This document shows positions 24,970 through 33,077 of a stretch of 36,465 nucleotides of DNA, in pieces. Under the pieces are notes generated by a model. It had not been told where the DNA came from. It saw only the letters and a program-made list of their open reading frames with translations, and did not search any database. The position numbers and the translations under genes were made by a program. Location of the stretch: NCBI GenBank assembly GCA_903863035.1, contig CAIPAT010000258.1, forward strand, positions 1-36,465, given 5' to 3'. Every line of letters starts with the position of its first letter. Position 1 is the first letter of the stretch. Source of the stretch: an uncultured Lentisphaeria bacterium. GTDB taxonomy: Bacteria > Verrucomicrobiota > Lentisphaeria > Victivallales > Victivallaceae.

Positions 24970-25911
24970 TTATTTCGCATGCGGATGGGCTTTGTTATAG
25001 GCTTTTTTCAATCTTTCGGCGCTGACATGGGTGTAAATCTGCGTGGTGCTTAGATTCTCGTGGCCTAGCAGTTCCTGCACACTGCGCAGATCGGCTCCGG
25101 CGTCCAGCATGTGAGTGGCGAATGAATGGCGCAGTTTGTGCGGAGTAAGGTCGGGCGGCAATCCGGTTGCTTTCAGATAAAGTTTCAGGTTGCGCTGAAA
25201 TGACCTGGCGGTAAGCCTGGTTCCGAGCTTATTGACAAACAGCGGCGCGTTGTTCCGCTCATTCGAAGTGCGCAGTTTTCGCAATTTCATATATGCCCTG
25301 ATCGCTTTTACTGCCGGTCCGCCAAGGGCGCAAAGCCGTTCTTTTTTGCCTTTGCCTTTGACTTTGGCAATATCGCTGATCAGATTAACGTCGCTGAGGT
25401 TGAGGCTTACGGCTTCATTGATACGCAGTCCGCCGCTGTAGATGACTTCTATCAGCGCGGAGTCGCGGGCTCCGGCGAACGCGGCTGAATCGTCGTCTTT
25501 GGCCGTTCCTGATTCTGCGGCGTTCTTCCAGTACAGGGCAGGGGCGTCCGCCAGTCCGGAGACTTGATCAACCGACATGAAGCGCGGCAGATTGCGTTCT
25601 TTCCTGGGTGAATTCAAACCGGAAAAAGGATTTTTTTCAACAATATCTTCGCGTTCCATAAACCTGAAAAAAGATCTTATGGCGGAGATTTTGCGTAGAA
25701 CTGAAGTTTTCGCCAGACCGATTTTCTGAAGTTCGATGACCAGGCTTCTGGCGGTGAAAACATCCACTTTCTTCCAATCCTGAAAATCCGTTTCTTTCGG
25801 ATACATTAATTGGACGAATTGCGCTATATCCTGACGGTAACTTTCAATCGTATGATTGCTTGCCTGACGCTCATGGGTCAGATATTGAAGAAATGATTCA
25901 ACCGGATTCAT
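24970..25911 (-). CDS. xerC: Tyrosine recombinase, XerC/XerD type
   Basis: The 313-residue recombinase has an N-terminal SAM-like core-binding domain (1-100) and a C-terminal catalytic domain with R163, K187, H258, R261, H284 and nucleophile Y293 (LGHENLSTTQIYTHV). This is the layout of the chromosome-dimer resolvases. An insertion of about 15 residues (around 125-145, WKNAAESGTAKDD) lengthens the linker before the catalytic Arg. XerC versus XerD cannot be settled from one sequence. Integrase is less likely, as no mobile element abuts it. Confidence 0.85.
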   Translation of the reverse strand: MNPVESFLQYLTHERQASNHTIESYRQDIAQFVQLMYPKETDFQDWKKVDVFTARSLVIELQKIGLAKTSVLRKISAIRSFFRFMEREDIVEKNPFSGLNSPRKERNLPRFMSVDQVSGLADAPALYWKNAAESGTAKDDDSAAFAGARDSALIEVIYSGGLRINEAVSLNLSDVNLISDIAKVKGKGKKERLCALGGPAVKAIRAYMKLRKLRTSNERNNAPLFVNKLGTRLTARSFQRNLKLYLKATGLPPDLTPHKLRHSFATHMLDAGADLRSVQELLGHENLSTTQIYTHVSAERLKKAYNKAHPHAK

Positions 25912-26027
25912 GGCAGTTTCTCTGTTTATTCAATTGTTTTTTGTTTGTTTAATATTACGTTAATATCACAGGATATTCAAATTGAACAGTAAAATTATAA
26001 TTACATATAAAGAGGATTTTATATTTT

Positions 26028-26924
26028 ATGATTAAAATGTTGAACATTATTTTAGGTGCGGCGATGATTTCGCTGAGCGCGGTCGGTGCTGAAACGCAAA
26101 AGACTCAAGCTCAGGGGCCGGCGCAACCGGTAAAAGGTGTGGTCAAATCGGCAGTGCTGAATGTCCGGGTCAAGCCCGGGCCGCGCTTCTCCGCAGTATC
26201 CAAACTTAAACGCGGCGATGACGTCGCGGTGCTGCGGCAGATGAAAGACTGGTACGAGATCGTGCTTCCCGCCGATGCCTCGGTCTGGGTCGCGGCTTCC
26301 CAGTTGAAAGACGGCAAAACGCTTTCCGAATCGAAACTCCGCGCCGGCCCGGGTGTGGCTTACGAAGCTTATGTCACCACAGTTCCAGTTGGAATTGAAG
26401 TAAATGTTCAGGATAAAAGCAAGCCTGACTGGATAAAGATCGCCGCGCCTTCGACCCTGACCGGATGGGTCAGCAAGGAATATATCAATGTCAGCGCCGA
26501 GGATGCCAAAAAACTTGAACCGGATGCCGCCGCGGCTAAGCCCGGCGACTCTAAAGATGTAAAGACCGCCGCTAAAGATACTGACAAGAAGGATACCGTC
26601 GATGCTGCCGCCAGACCGGAGGACAAGAAAGCGAAAACCGCCGATAAAGAAAAAACACTGCCGTTTATTGCGGACAGCGATAAAAACGTGACGCTGGAAG
26701 GGGATATTTATCCTTTGGATAAGAAAACCGCGGTTTATGTAACTCACGCCTTGTTCAAACCGCAGAAAAACGGCGATCCTGTTCTAGTGTGTTATCTGCA
26801 TGCCTCGAAACTGAGTTTAGCTCCATGGAATGAAAAGTCTGTTCAGATCAAGGGTAAGCAGCGGATGGTAAGAAAATGGAAGACTCCGGTAGTTGAAGTA
26901 GAGAAGGTGACGCCGCAACTTTAA
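26028..26924 (+). CDS. Secreted protein with two SH3b domains
   Basis: The 298-residue protein has a Sec signal peptide (MIKMLNIILGAAMISLSAVGA). Two bacterial SH3 domains follow, at about residues 35-95 (SAVLNVRVKPGPRFSAVSKL) and 95-155 (SKLRAGPGVAYEAYVTTV). After them come a Lys/Asp/Ala-rich, probably disordered linker (160-215) and a small C-terminal domain with EGDIYPLDKKTAVYV. SH3b domains usually bind peptidoglycan. It is the first of several exported proteins on this strand up to 29508. Confidence 0.8.
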   Translation: MIKMLNIILGAAMISLSAVGAETQKTQAQGPAQPVKGVVKSAVLNVRVKPGPRFSAVSKLKRGDDVAVLRQMKDWYEIVLPADASVWVAASQLKDGKTLSESKLRAGPGVAYEAYVTTVPVGIEVNVQDKSKPDWIKIAAPSTLTGWVSKEYINVSAEDAKKLEPDAAAAKPGDSKDVKTAAKDTDKKDTVDAAARPEDKKAKTADKEKTLPFIADSDKNVTLEGDIYPLDKKTAVYVTHALFKPQKNGDPVLVCYLHASKLSLAPWNEKSVQIKGKQRMVRKWKTPVVEVEKVTPQL

Positions 26925-26935
26925 GGAATTTAACC

Positions 26936-27391
26936 ATGCGTAATCTGCTTTTGATATTGATTCTTGCCGGTATGGCCTGTACGGCCCTTGCCGCGGAGCC
27001 ATCTTTGAAAATTGATAAAAATGATGAATCACTTATTCAGGAACTGCGCTTGTCGCCCGAGAAATATTTGTTAAAATATGTTTCGCTTAAAGTTAAATTT
27101 GTTGCATTCAAGACTAATTTGTCGAAAGAAGCAGTTGCCTCAGGCATGAAACATGACACCTACTTAGGGCTGAATGTTCATCCGGTGCCTTTAGATGTTT
27201 TCATGTTTAAGAAAGGCGCTAATTTGGAGATGAAGCGGGGAACTGAGTTGACTTTATATTGCAGAGTGATGAAATTCAATACCACTCGCAATGTAAGGTA
27301 TTATCTGCTGGTTGACCGTATTGACTCGGAAGACAAGCCGGATGAAAAAGCTGGTGACGACGGCAGGAATATGAAGAAATCCGGTAATTGA
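26936..27391 (+). CDS. Small secreted protein, paralogue 1
   Basis: The 151-residue protein has a signal peptide (MRNLLLILILAGMACTALAAE) and a probable small beta-barrel (LSPEKYLLKYVSLKVKFVAF ... LTLYCRVMKF). The family was not recognised; the fold could be OB-like. AAGGAATTTAACC precedes the ATG, only 11 bases after the SH3b gene. It is a tandem duplicate of the gene at 27430, sharing about half its residues. Confidence 0.75.
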   Translation: MRNLLLILILAGMACTALAAEPSLKIDKNDESLIQELRLSPEKYLLKYVSLKVKFVAFKTNLSKEAVASGMKHDTYLGLNVHPVPLDVFMFKKGANLEMKRGTELTLYCRVMKFNTTRNVRYYLLVDRIDSEDKPDEKAGDDGRNMKKSGN

Positions 27392-27429
27392 GTCGAAAAA
27401 AACTCTGCCGCTTACGAAGGAATTTAATT

Positions 27430-27843
27430 GTGCGCAATATGTTTCTGATATTGATTTTTGCCGGAATGGCCTGTAATGCTGCTTTTTCAGCAGACTCCGG
27501 TTTTAAAACCGATAAATATGCCGAAGCTGTTGTTCAGGAGATTCGTTTATCGCCGGAAAAATATTTGTTTAAATATGTTTCGCTAAAGGTTACATTTACT
27601 GATTTTTATGCAATTTTCACGAAATTTATGACCAGTGCGGGGATAAAGCCGGACAGATATTTATGGTTGAATGTTGAGCCATCACCTTTGCCTGTTTTGA
27701 TGTTGAAGCAGGGCGCATATCTGGAGATGAAGAAAGATTCTTCGATTACGCTATATTGCAAGGTAATGAAATTCAGTTCAACCGGTGCCGCTCAATATTA
27801 TCTGCTGATTGAGCATGTTGATGATGGAAGCAAGCCGGATTAA
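27430..27843 (+). CDS. Small secreted protein, paralogue 2 (shortened)
   Basis: The 137-residue protein starts at GTG 27430, chosen because the context AAGGAATTTAATT-GTG-CGCAAT lines up base for base with the start of paralogue 1 (AAGGAATTTAACC-ATG-CGTAAT). An upstream in-frame start at 27388 would spoil the signal peptide. The coding sequence ends at GAT TAA, but the following bases (ATGAAGAAAGCCGGTAA) match the last codons of paralogue 1 in a shifted frame, so the C-terminus was cut by a small indel. Confidence 0.75.
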   Translation: MRNMFLILIFAGMACNAAFSADSGFKTDKYAEAVVQEIRLSPEKYLFKYVSLKVTFTDFYAIFTKFMTSAGIKPDRYLWLNVEPSPLPVLMLKQGAYLEMKKDSSITLYCKVMKFSSTGAAQYYLLIEHVDDGSKPD

Positions 27844-27951
27844 TGGCGATGAAGATATGAAGAAAGCCGGTAAAACGACTGATGCCCGTTGGAAATGTTT
27901 CTGGAATTTCTAAACTAAAAAATAAATTATAAATATGCAAGGAGATTTCTG

Positions 27952-29508
27952 ATGAGAAGATTTTTAGTTTTTTTTGCAACAATTTTTGCCGCAGTCAATC
28001 TTTTCGCTGTCGGTCCGGAAGTTCAAGTTCCGCAGGAAGCGGAAATCATGGCTAAACGAGACGCCGATTCTGCCGCTAAGCGTATTGAAATGGCGTCTGT
28101 GGTGAAGATTTTCACGGTAAGCAGCCAGCCGGATTATTATCAGCCATGGCAGAATCAGGGACAGCGGCAGTCAACCGGGTCCGGATTTGTCATTGCCGGC
28201 AACCGGATATTGACCAATGCACATAACATTGCCAACCAGACATTTGTCATGGTACGCAAGCAAAGCGATCCCACCCGCTTTATCGCCAAGCTGGAATTTG
28301 CCGGTCATGATTGCGATCTGGCGATTTTGAAAGTGGACGATCCGAATTTCTTTAGAGACCTTCCTCCGATGACGCTGGGAGAGATGCCCAAGCTGCAGGA
28401 TAAGGTTTCCGTCCTCGGCTACCCGATCGGCGGCGATAATATTTCGGTTACTGAAGGCGTGGTTTCCAGAATTGAGCCGATTACCTATTCCCACAGCGGC
28501 GTCAACCTGCTGGCGGTTCAAATTGACGCCGCGATCAATCCGGGCAACAGCGGCGGCCCGGTCATGGATAACGGGAAAGTGGCGGGCGTGGCGTTCCAGG
28601 GGCTGACTCAGGCCCAGAATATCGGATTTATTATTCCGATGCCGGTGATTCGTCATTTTCTAAAGGACATTGATGACGGATCTTTTCAGGGATTCCCGGA
28701 TTGTCCGTTTGAAGCCATGAAAATGGAAAATCCGGATTTGAGGCGCTGGATCGGCATGACCCCGGACTTGTCCGGCATCATGATTAAAGATATGCCGCCG
28801 CTTCTGAAGAAAAAAGGGATTTTTAAAATCAATGATGTGGTGCTGGAGATTGACGGGGTGAAAGTCGCCAATGACGCTACTGTGCCGTTCCGTCAGACTG
28901 AAGTGATTTTCTTCGCCAATATGATTTGGGAAAAATATATCGGCGACAACTGCCGTTTCACCATCTGGCGTGACAAGAAGAAAATTGATATAAATTACAA
29001 ACTGGAAAAGCCTGAACGCCTGGTATCTCCGCGTACTTTTGACAAGCTGCCGGTTTATTATATTATCGGCGGTCTGGTCTTTGTACCGCTTACCACCAAT
29101 TATCTCGACTGCTGGGGTGGTTACTGGATGAAAGCTCCGCGTGAACTGGTCAATTTCCTCTTTGACGGCGAAATCACCTTGAAACGGGATGAAGTGGTAG
29201 TGCTTTCCATGGTGCTGGCGGACAGCATCAACATGGGCTATCAGGAGATTAACGCCGCCGCCGTGATTAAAGCCAATGGCATCAAACTTAAAAATTTGAA
29301 ACACCTTATTGAAATTATTGAAGGTATGAACAGCGGATTTCTGGAACTGGAACTGCAGTCTAAGGATAAAGTTGTTCTGGACATCACTGCGAGCAGGAAA
29401 GCCACCACCGAGATTTTAGCGCGTTACCGGATTCCGGCTGACAGGAGTGAAAATTTTAAACAGGAGTCCAGCGGTTTCAAGCTGCCGCTTATTCCAAAAT
29501 TATTTTGA
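27952..29508 (+). CDS. Secreted HtrA/Deg-family serine protease
   Basis: The 518-residue protein has a signal peptide and a trypsin-like domain with the triad H91 (LTNAHNI), D122 (HDCDLAILKV) and S200 (NPGNSGGPV). A PDZ domain follows at about 265-355 and a second, divergent C-terminal region at about 360-500. The layout resembles the plant-type Deg proteases (DEG9/DEG2-like) more than E. coli DegP. Its role would be periplasmic quality control of exported proteins, which fits the neighbouring secreted genes. AAGGAG precedes the ATG by six bases. Confidence 0.85.
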   Translation: MRRFLVFFATIFAAVNLFAVGPEVQVPQEAEIMAKRDADSAAKRIEMASVVKIFTVSSQPDYYQPWQNQGQRQSTGSGFVIAGNRILTNAHNIANQTFVMVRKQSDPTRFIAKLEFAGHDCDLAILKVDDPNFFRDLPPMTLGEMPKLQDKVSVLGYPIGGDNISVTEGVVSRIEPITYSHSGVNLLAVQIDAAINPGNSGGPVMDNGKVAGVAFQGLTQAQNIGFIIPMPVIRHFLKDIDDGSFQGFPDCPFEAMKMENPDLRRWIGMTPDLSGIMIKDMPPLLKKKGIFKINDVVLEIDGVKVANDATVPFRQTEVIFFANMIWEKYIGDNCRFTIWRDKKKIDINYKLEKPERLVSPRTFDKLPVYYIIGGLVFVPLTTNYLDCWGGYWMKAPRELVNFLFDGEITLKRDEVVVLSMVLADSINMGYQEINAAAVIKANGIKLKNLKHLIEIIEGMNSGFLELELQSKDKVVLDITASRKATTEILARYRIPADRSENFKQESSGFKLPLIPKLF

Positions 29509-29546
29509 TTTTAACCCAAAAAATATTTCTTAGTGTCTGTGGTTAA

Positions 29547-29906
29547 TCAATTGGCGGTTATAGAGATATAGCTGTCATTGCTCTGGAAGATTCCGTTTTC
29601 CGCGGATACTTCCAGTGTCATTTTGTATTCGATGCTGTGCCCGGCATCTTGTGCTTGGCTGAGCAATGGATTGAATATTCTGACTTGCCTTAAACGTACC
29701 TGACTGCGGCCTTCTCTGACTTCTACCTTGTCTGAAGGCAGCAGTTCGTGCCCGTCTACTTTCAGGCTGGCGATAAGCACTCGCCGGGCCGGAGAATTTA
29801 TGTATAGTACCGGCGTGATAACCGCCAGGCGCCGTTCATTTGCCGTCGTTATCTCGATTTCATAAGCAATATTGTCTATTTCAATGCCAAATTTTTCAAA
29901 AATCAT
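29547..29906 (-). CDS. Hypothetical protein (119 aa)
   Basis: The protein starts at the minus-strand ATG 29906, supported by AAAGGA five bases upstream (MIFEKFGIEIDNIAYEIEITTANERR). A longer frame back to 29963 lies inside the neighbouring repeat element and is not used. It is Val/Ile-rich with alternating hydrophobic residues, so probably a small beta-sandwich, and it has no signal peptide. No family was recognised. Its promoter must overlap the MITE-like element. Confidence 0.6.
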   Translation of the reverse strand: MIFEKFGIEIDNIAYEIEITTANERRLAVITPVLYINSPARRVLIASLKVDGHELLPSDKVEVREGRSQVRLRQVRIFNPLLSQAQDAGHSIEYKMTLEVSAENGIFQSNDSYISITAN

Positions 29907-29925
29907 GTTAATCCTTTCAGTTTTA

Positions 29926-30186
29926 TATACTCTACACGGCTGAAAATTTAACATAGATCGCAACCACTTTGCGTCTAGCAGCCTGTCGGACTTATGCCTT
30001 CTACTGCGAAAATTCCGATGATTTTCTCGTTACGAAGTCTTCAGTCCGACAAGTTGCTGGCATCTTGCGTCTGTCTTTTTTCGCTCTTAATTCAGGCGAT
30101 ATTCATATCGCCTGTCAATCGGGTCGAAAAAATCCTATCCACAATCCTGTTCGTCTATTTTAAAATTTTCAGTTGTGCAGAGTATA
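29926..30186. mobile_element. MITE-like element, 261 bp with about 32-bp terminal inverted repeats
   Basis: The left end (TATACTCTACACGGCTGAAA...) at 29926-29957 and the inverted right end at 30154-30186 agree at about 28 of 32 positions with one indel. A second nested inverted repeat (around AGCAGCCTGTCGGACT) and a perfect 10-bp hairpin (30093-30114) lie within. There is no transposase. TA at both outer edges would fit insertion by a Tc1/mariner or IS630-type enzyme that duplicates TA. Confidence 0.65.
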
Positions 30187-30495
30187 AATAAATATATGAT
30201 TTATAAAGCTGAATTCAATACGGGGAATGGCAGAAATCAGGAAGTAAGAAGTCGGCGACGACCTGCGGCGCCATCAGTGCCTCGCGAACTCCTGACTTTT
30301 GACTTCTGGAATTACAAAGTTTTGGTGATTTTTCTTGCAGACAGGCTTGAATCCGTGAAAAAAAAGAGTAGATTTATTATCTCATATTTTATTAAACAAT
30401 ATTATCACAGGATTATTGAGCGTAACAACCGTAATCAATCCTGGAACTGATATATTATAGTATTAAAACAACTTGTAAAAAAAGGGTTAAATTAA
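30187..30495. other. Spacer before rpmH
   Basis: No gene is supported in these 309 bases. Features seen are a heptamer pair at 30293-30306 (TGACTTT TGACTTC), an AT-rich tract at 30355-30410 and no clear promoter. A near DnaA-box (CTATCCACA, about 30135) lies in the MITE just upstream, but there is no dnaA gene or box cluster to support an origin. Confidence 0.4.
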
Positions 30496-30630
30496 ATGAA
30501 AAGAACGTATCAGCCGTCGAATAAGAGAAGGAACCGCAGAATTGGTTTCATGGCCAGAATGTCCACACGTGGTGGCAGACAGGTTTTAGCACGCCGTCGC
30601 CAGAAGGGCCGTGCCAGGCTGGCCTTGTAA
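30496..30630 (+). CDS. rpmH: 50S ribosomal protein L34
   Basis: The 44-residue, very basic protein is [20 protein letters not shown] followed by [20 protein letters not shown] and RLAL, a textbook L34. AAGGG lies about 8 bases before the ATG. It heads the conserved rpmH-rnpA-yidD-yidC-jag order. A small hairpin (CTGGAA/TTCCAG, 30650-30664) follows before rnpA. Confidence 0.97.
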   Translation: MKRTYQPSNKRRNRRIGFMARMSTRGGRQVLARRRQKGRARLAL

Positions 30631-30701
30631 TTTGTAATAAGCTGAGCCGCTGGAAATGTTCCAGGTTCACGCGCATAACTCAATGGATACCGTTTTAAGC
30701 T

Positions 30702-31070
30702 TTGAAACAGACGTTAAAATCTTGTGACAAGTTGCGCTTGAAATCGGAATTTGATTATGTTCGCGAACACGGCAGAAAGTATGTTGGAGGCTTGTTTATT
30801 CTTGTCGTGGCCCCGTCTCCGGATGACAAATTGCGTTGCGGAGTAATATGCGGAAAGAAGTACAGCAAAAAAGCCGTGACCAGGAACCGCGCACGGAGAC
30901 TTCTGTGGGAGTCTTTCCGGATGCTGAAGATGAACTTAAAGCACGCTCATCTGGTGATGATTCCCAGGCAGAGAATGATGGAGTTGAAGCAGCAGGAAGT
31001 TCAGGAACAGATGCAGAATCTGTTCAAAAAGTCCGGTCTTTCACCGGTGTTGTCAAATCTTTCAGATTAA
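30702..31070 (+). CDS. rnpA: Ribonuclease P protein component
   Basis: The 122-residue basic protein matures tRNA 5' ends together with the RNase P RNA. The signature KKAVTRNRARRLLWE (RNR motif) and the LRLKSEFDYV start region are present. The start is a TTG at 30702, since a stop lies in frame at 30696 and no ATG exists before the conserved region. No clear ribosome binding site is seen. The last 223 bases also encode the N-terminal extension of yidD in another frame. Confidence 0.92.
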   Translation: MKQTLKSCDKLRLKSEFDYVREHGRKYVGGLFILVVAPSPDDKLRCGVICGKKYSKKAVTRNRARRLLWESFRMLKMNLKHAHLVMIPRQRMMELKQQEVQEQMQNLFKKSGLSPVLSNLSD

Positions 31071-31300
31071 CTTGGATCGCGATTGGCGCGATTAAAATTT
31101 ATCAATGGACGATTTCGCCGCTGCTTCCGCGCTGTTGCCGTTTCACTCCTTCATGTTCGCAATATGCGATTGAGGCTTTTAAGCTTCACGGTGTGCTTAA
31201 AGGTTCGGTACTGACCGTGTGGCGGCTGTTGCGCTGCCAACCCTTTGGTAAGGGCGGCTTCGATCCCGTGCCCCCCGTGCGGACATGCAGAAAAAAATAA
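30848..31300 (+). CDS. yidD: Membrane protein insertion efficiency factor YidD, extended and overprinted on rnpA
   Basis: The YidD core is residues about 76-150: IYQWTISPLLPRCCRFTPSC, then SQYAIEAFKLHG and RCQPFGKGGFDPVP. The frame holds no ATG, GTG or TTG close to this core. The nearest good start is ATG 30848 with GGAG at 30840-30843 (spacing 4), inside rnpA in the -1 frame. This gives a 150-residue protein with a 75-residue acidic, probably disordered N-terminus (DAEDELKARSSGDDSQAEND). Alternatives are a non-standard ATC/ATT start right after the rnpA stop, or -1 frameshifting from rnpA at CAAAAAG (31025-31031). Confidence 0.8.
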   Translation: MRKEVQQKSRDQEPRTETSVGVFPDAEDELKARSSGDDSQAENDGVEAAGSSGTDAESVQKVRSFTGVVKSFRLTWIAIGAIKIYQWTISPLLPRCCRFTPSCSQYAIEAFKLHGVLKGSVLTVWRLLRCQPFGKGGFDPVPPVRTCRKK

Positions 31301-31318
31301 TTTAGGAATTAGATAATT

Positions 31319-33043
31319 GTGAAGTTCGATAAAGAGACTATCATTGCTTTTGTGATTTGCGTTGTTCTGCTTTTTGCCTGGACCCCGATATGCAAAATGT
31401 TCGGATGGATGCCGGAGGAACAGCGTCCAGCAGTCAATACTCAGGAAAAAACTGTTGCCCCCGTTGAAAACAATTCTATTCCCGCGGTTAAAGAGACCGT
31501 CGCCCCCGTTAAATCTGCTGCCGCATCGAAAGCTGTTGTCAAGGGACCGGATGTTTTGGTTATTCCGGCACAAACCATTCTCAATAAGTATTTTACCATG
31601 ACAATCGATCCGGCTTCCGGAACCGTTAAATCCGTTGTGCTGGATAGATTCCTGAATTATGCGCATACCGGTAAAATTGTGCTCGACAAAAACCTCGAAC
31701 CGGGTGCGCTGGCGGTATTTAACTCGAAGCCGTGGAAAGTCATGGAAGTTATTGACAACAATCGCAATTCGGATAAATCTTTCTCTGTGGTCAGAAAACT
31801 TGCTGACGAATCAGGAAACGTTTTTATGCTCACACAGAGTTGGAATATCATTGATGATTACACTACGGATTATACCGTTACTTTTAAAAATACCGGACGC
31901 GACGAACTGAAATTCCAGAAAATATCAATTAACAGCGGCGGTCTGCAACCCCTGCTGCATCTGGCCGGAGACACTATCACCACTGAAACCCATTGTATTG
32001 ATTTCATGACCGTTGGCGGCACTCTGTACGATTTATACGCCGACGCCAAGGATAAGGACTTTTTTGTTCAACCTAAAGAACCGGTGACGTGGACCGGCGT
32101 TGGCAACAAATATTTTGCCTGTCTGCTGCTGCCGGAAAAACCGTTTGACGACGGCGTGGTTCAAGCCAGGGAAGAGACTTTTACTGCCCAAAAAGATAAG
32201 TATTTTACTGCCGGCATCGGCGGTTCATATAAAGATATTGCAGTTGCCCCCGGCAAGGAACTAACCTTGAAGTTCAAATACTATGCCGGACCCAAAATAC
32301 TGAAGGACTTGAAAAAGTTTGATGACTCATCCGCCAGAATCATGCATCTGGCCTGGGGGCCGCTGGACTGGGTGGCTAAATTCATGCTGGTGGCGCTGAT
32401 CATGCTGAAGGGCTTCTGCGGCTCTTACGGCTGGGCCATTATTGTCCTGACCATTATCGTACGCATTGTTTTCTGGCCGGTAACCCAGAAAGCCAACAAT
32501 TCCATGAAGAAAATGCAGAAGCTGCAGCCGATGGTTACAGAAATCAAAGCGAAATTTAAAGACAATCCGCAGCAGATGAATGCCAAAGTCATGGAATTGT
32601 ATAAAATCGAGAAGGTTAATCCACTCGGCGGATGTCTGCCGATCCTTCTTCAGATCCCTGTGTTCTTCGCATTATACGCGACGCTTGACGGCGCCGTTGA
32701 ACTCCGCCAGGTTCCATTCCTCTGGGCCACTGATTTGTCCAGACCGGATACCATTGCGGTTATCTTCGGACTTCCGCTCAACCCGCTTGTACTGGTTATG
32801 ACGGCGCTGATGGTGCTGCAGCAGAAAATGACTCCTGCTCCAGCCGATCCGATGCAGCAGAAAATGATGATGTTCATGCCTGTTGTTATGCTTTTCGTCC
32901 TGTACTCCCTGCCTTCAGGGCTTACATTATACTGGACGGTCAGCCAGGTATTCAGCATTCTGCAACTCTACATGACCCAGAAAATGGGCAAGGATCAACC
33001 AGCAGCCGATAAGAGTCAAAACAACAGCTTAAAGAAAGCTTGA
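31319..33043 (+). CDS. yidC: Membrane protein insertase YidC
   Basis: The 574-residue insertase has an N-terminal membrane anchor (residues about 8-25), a low-complexity Pro/Val linker and a large periplasmic beta domain (about 75-340). The conserved core helices follow (LAWGPLDWVAKFMLVALI onward), including the cytoplasmic coiled loop KMQKLQPMVTEIKAKFKDNP and NPLGGCLPILLQIPVFFALY. This is the Gram-negative type, so the organism has an outer membrane. It starts at GTG 31319 with AGGA 12 bases ahead. yidD is directly upstream. Confidence 0.95.
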   Translation: MKFDKETIIAFVICVVLLFAWTPICKMFGWMPEEQRPAVNTQEKTVAPVENNSIPAVKETVAPVKSAAASKAVVKGPDVLVIPAQTILNKYFTMTIDPASGTVKSVVLDRFLNYAHTGKIVLDKNLEPGALAVFNSKPWKVMEVIDNNRNSDKSFSVVRKLADESGNVFMLTQSWNIIDDYTTDYTVTFKNTGRDELKFQKISINSGGLQPLLHLAGDTITTETHCIDFMTVGGTLYDLYADAKDKDFFVQPKEPVTWTGVGNKYFACLLLPEKPFDDGVVQAREETFTAQKDKYFTAGIGGSYKDIAVAPGKELTLKFKYYAGPKILKDLKKFDDSSARIMHLAWGPLDWVAKFMLVALIMLKGFCGSYGWAIIVLTIIVRIVFWPVTQKANNSMKKMQKLQPMVTEIKAKFKDNPQQMNAKVMELYKIEKVNPLGGCLPILLQIPVFFALYATLDGAVELRQVPFLWATDLSRPDTIAVIFGLPLNPLVLVMTALMVLQQKMTPAPADPMQQKMMMFMPVVMLFVLYSLPSGLTLYWTVSQVFSILQLYMTQKMGKDQPAADKSQNNSLKKA

Positions 33044-33077
33044 ACCGCCTAAACCGCAAAAAAGGAGTGTAAAACAA

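Noticed and set aside
30130..30145. DnaA box / replication origin near rpmH
   Set aside because: Only one near-match (CTATCCACA), no box cluster and no dnaA gene in the window.
30175..30450. 91-codon ORF before rpmH
   Set aside because: It begins inside the MITE end, lacks a ribosome binding site and has a composition unlike a gene.
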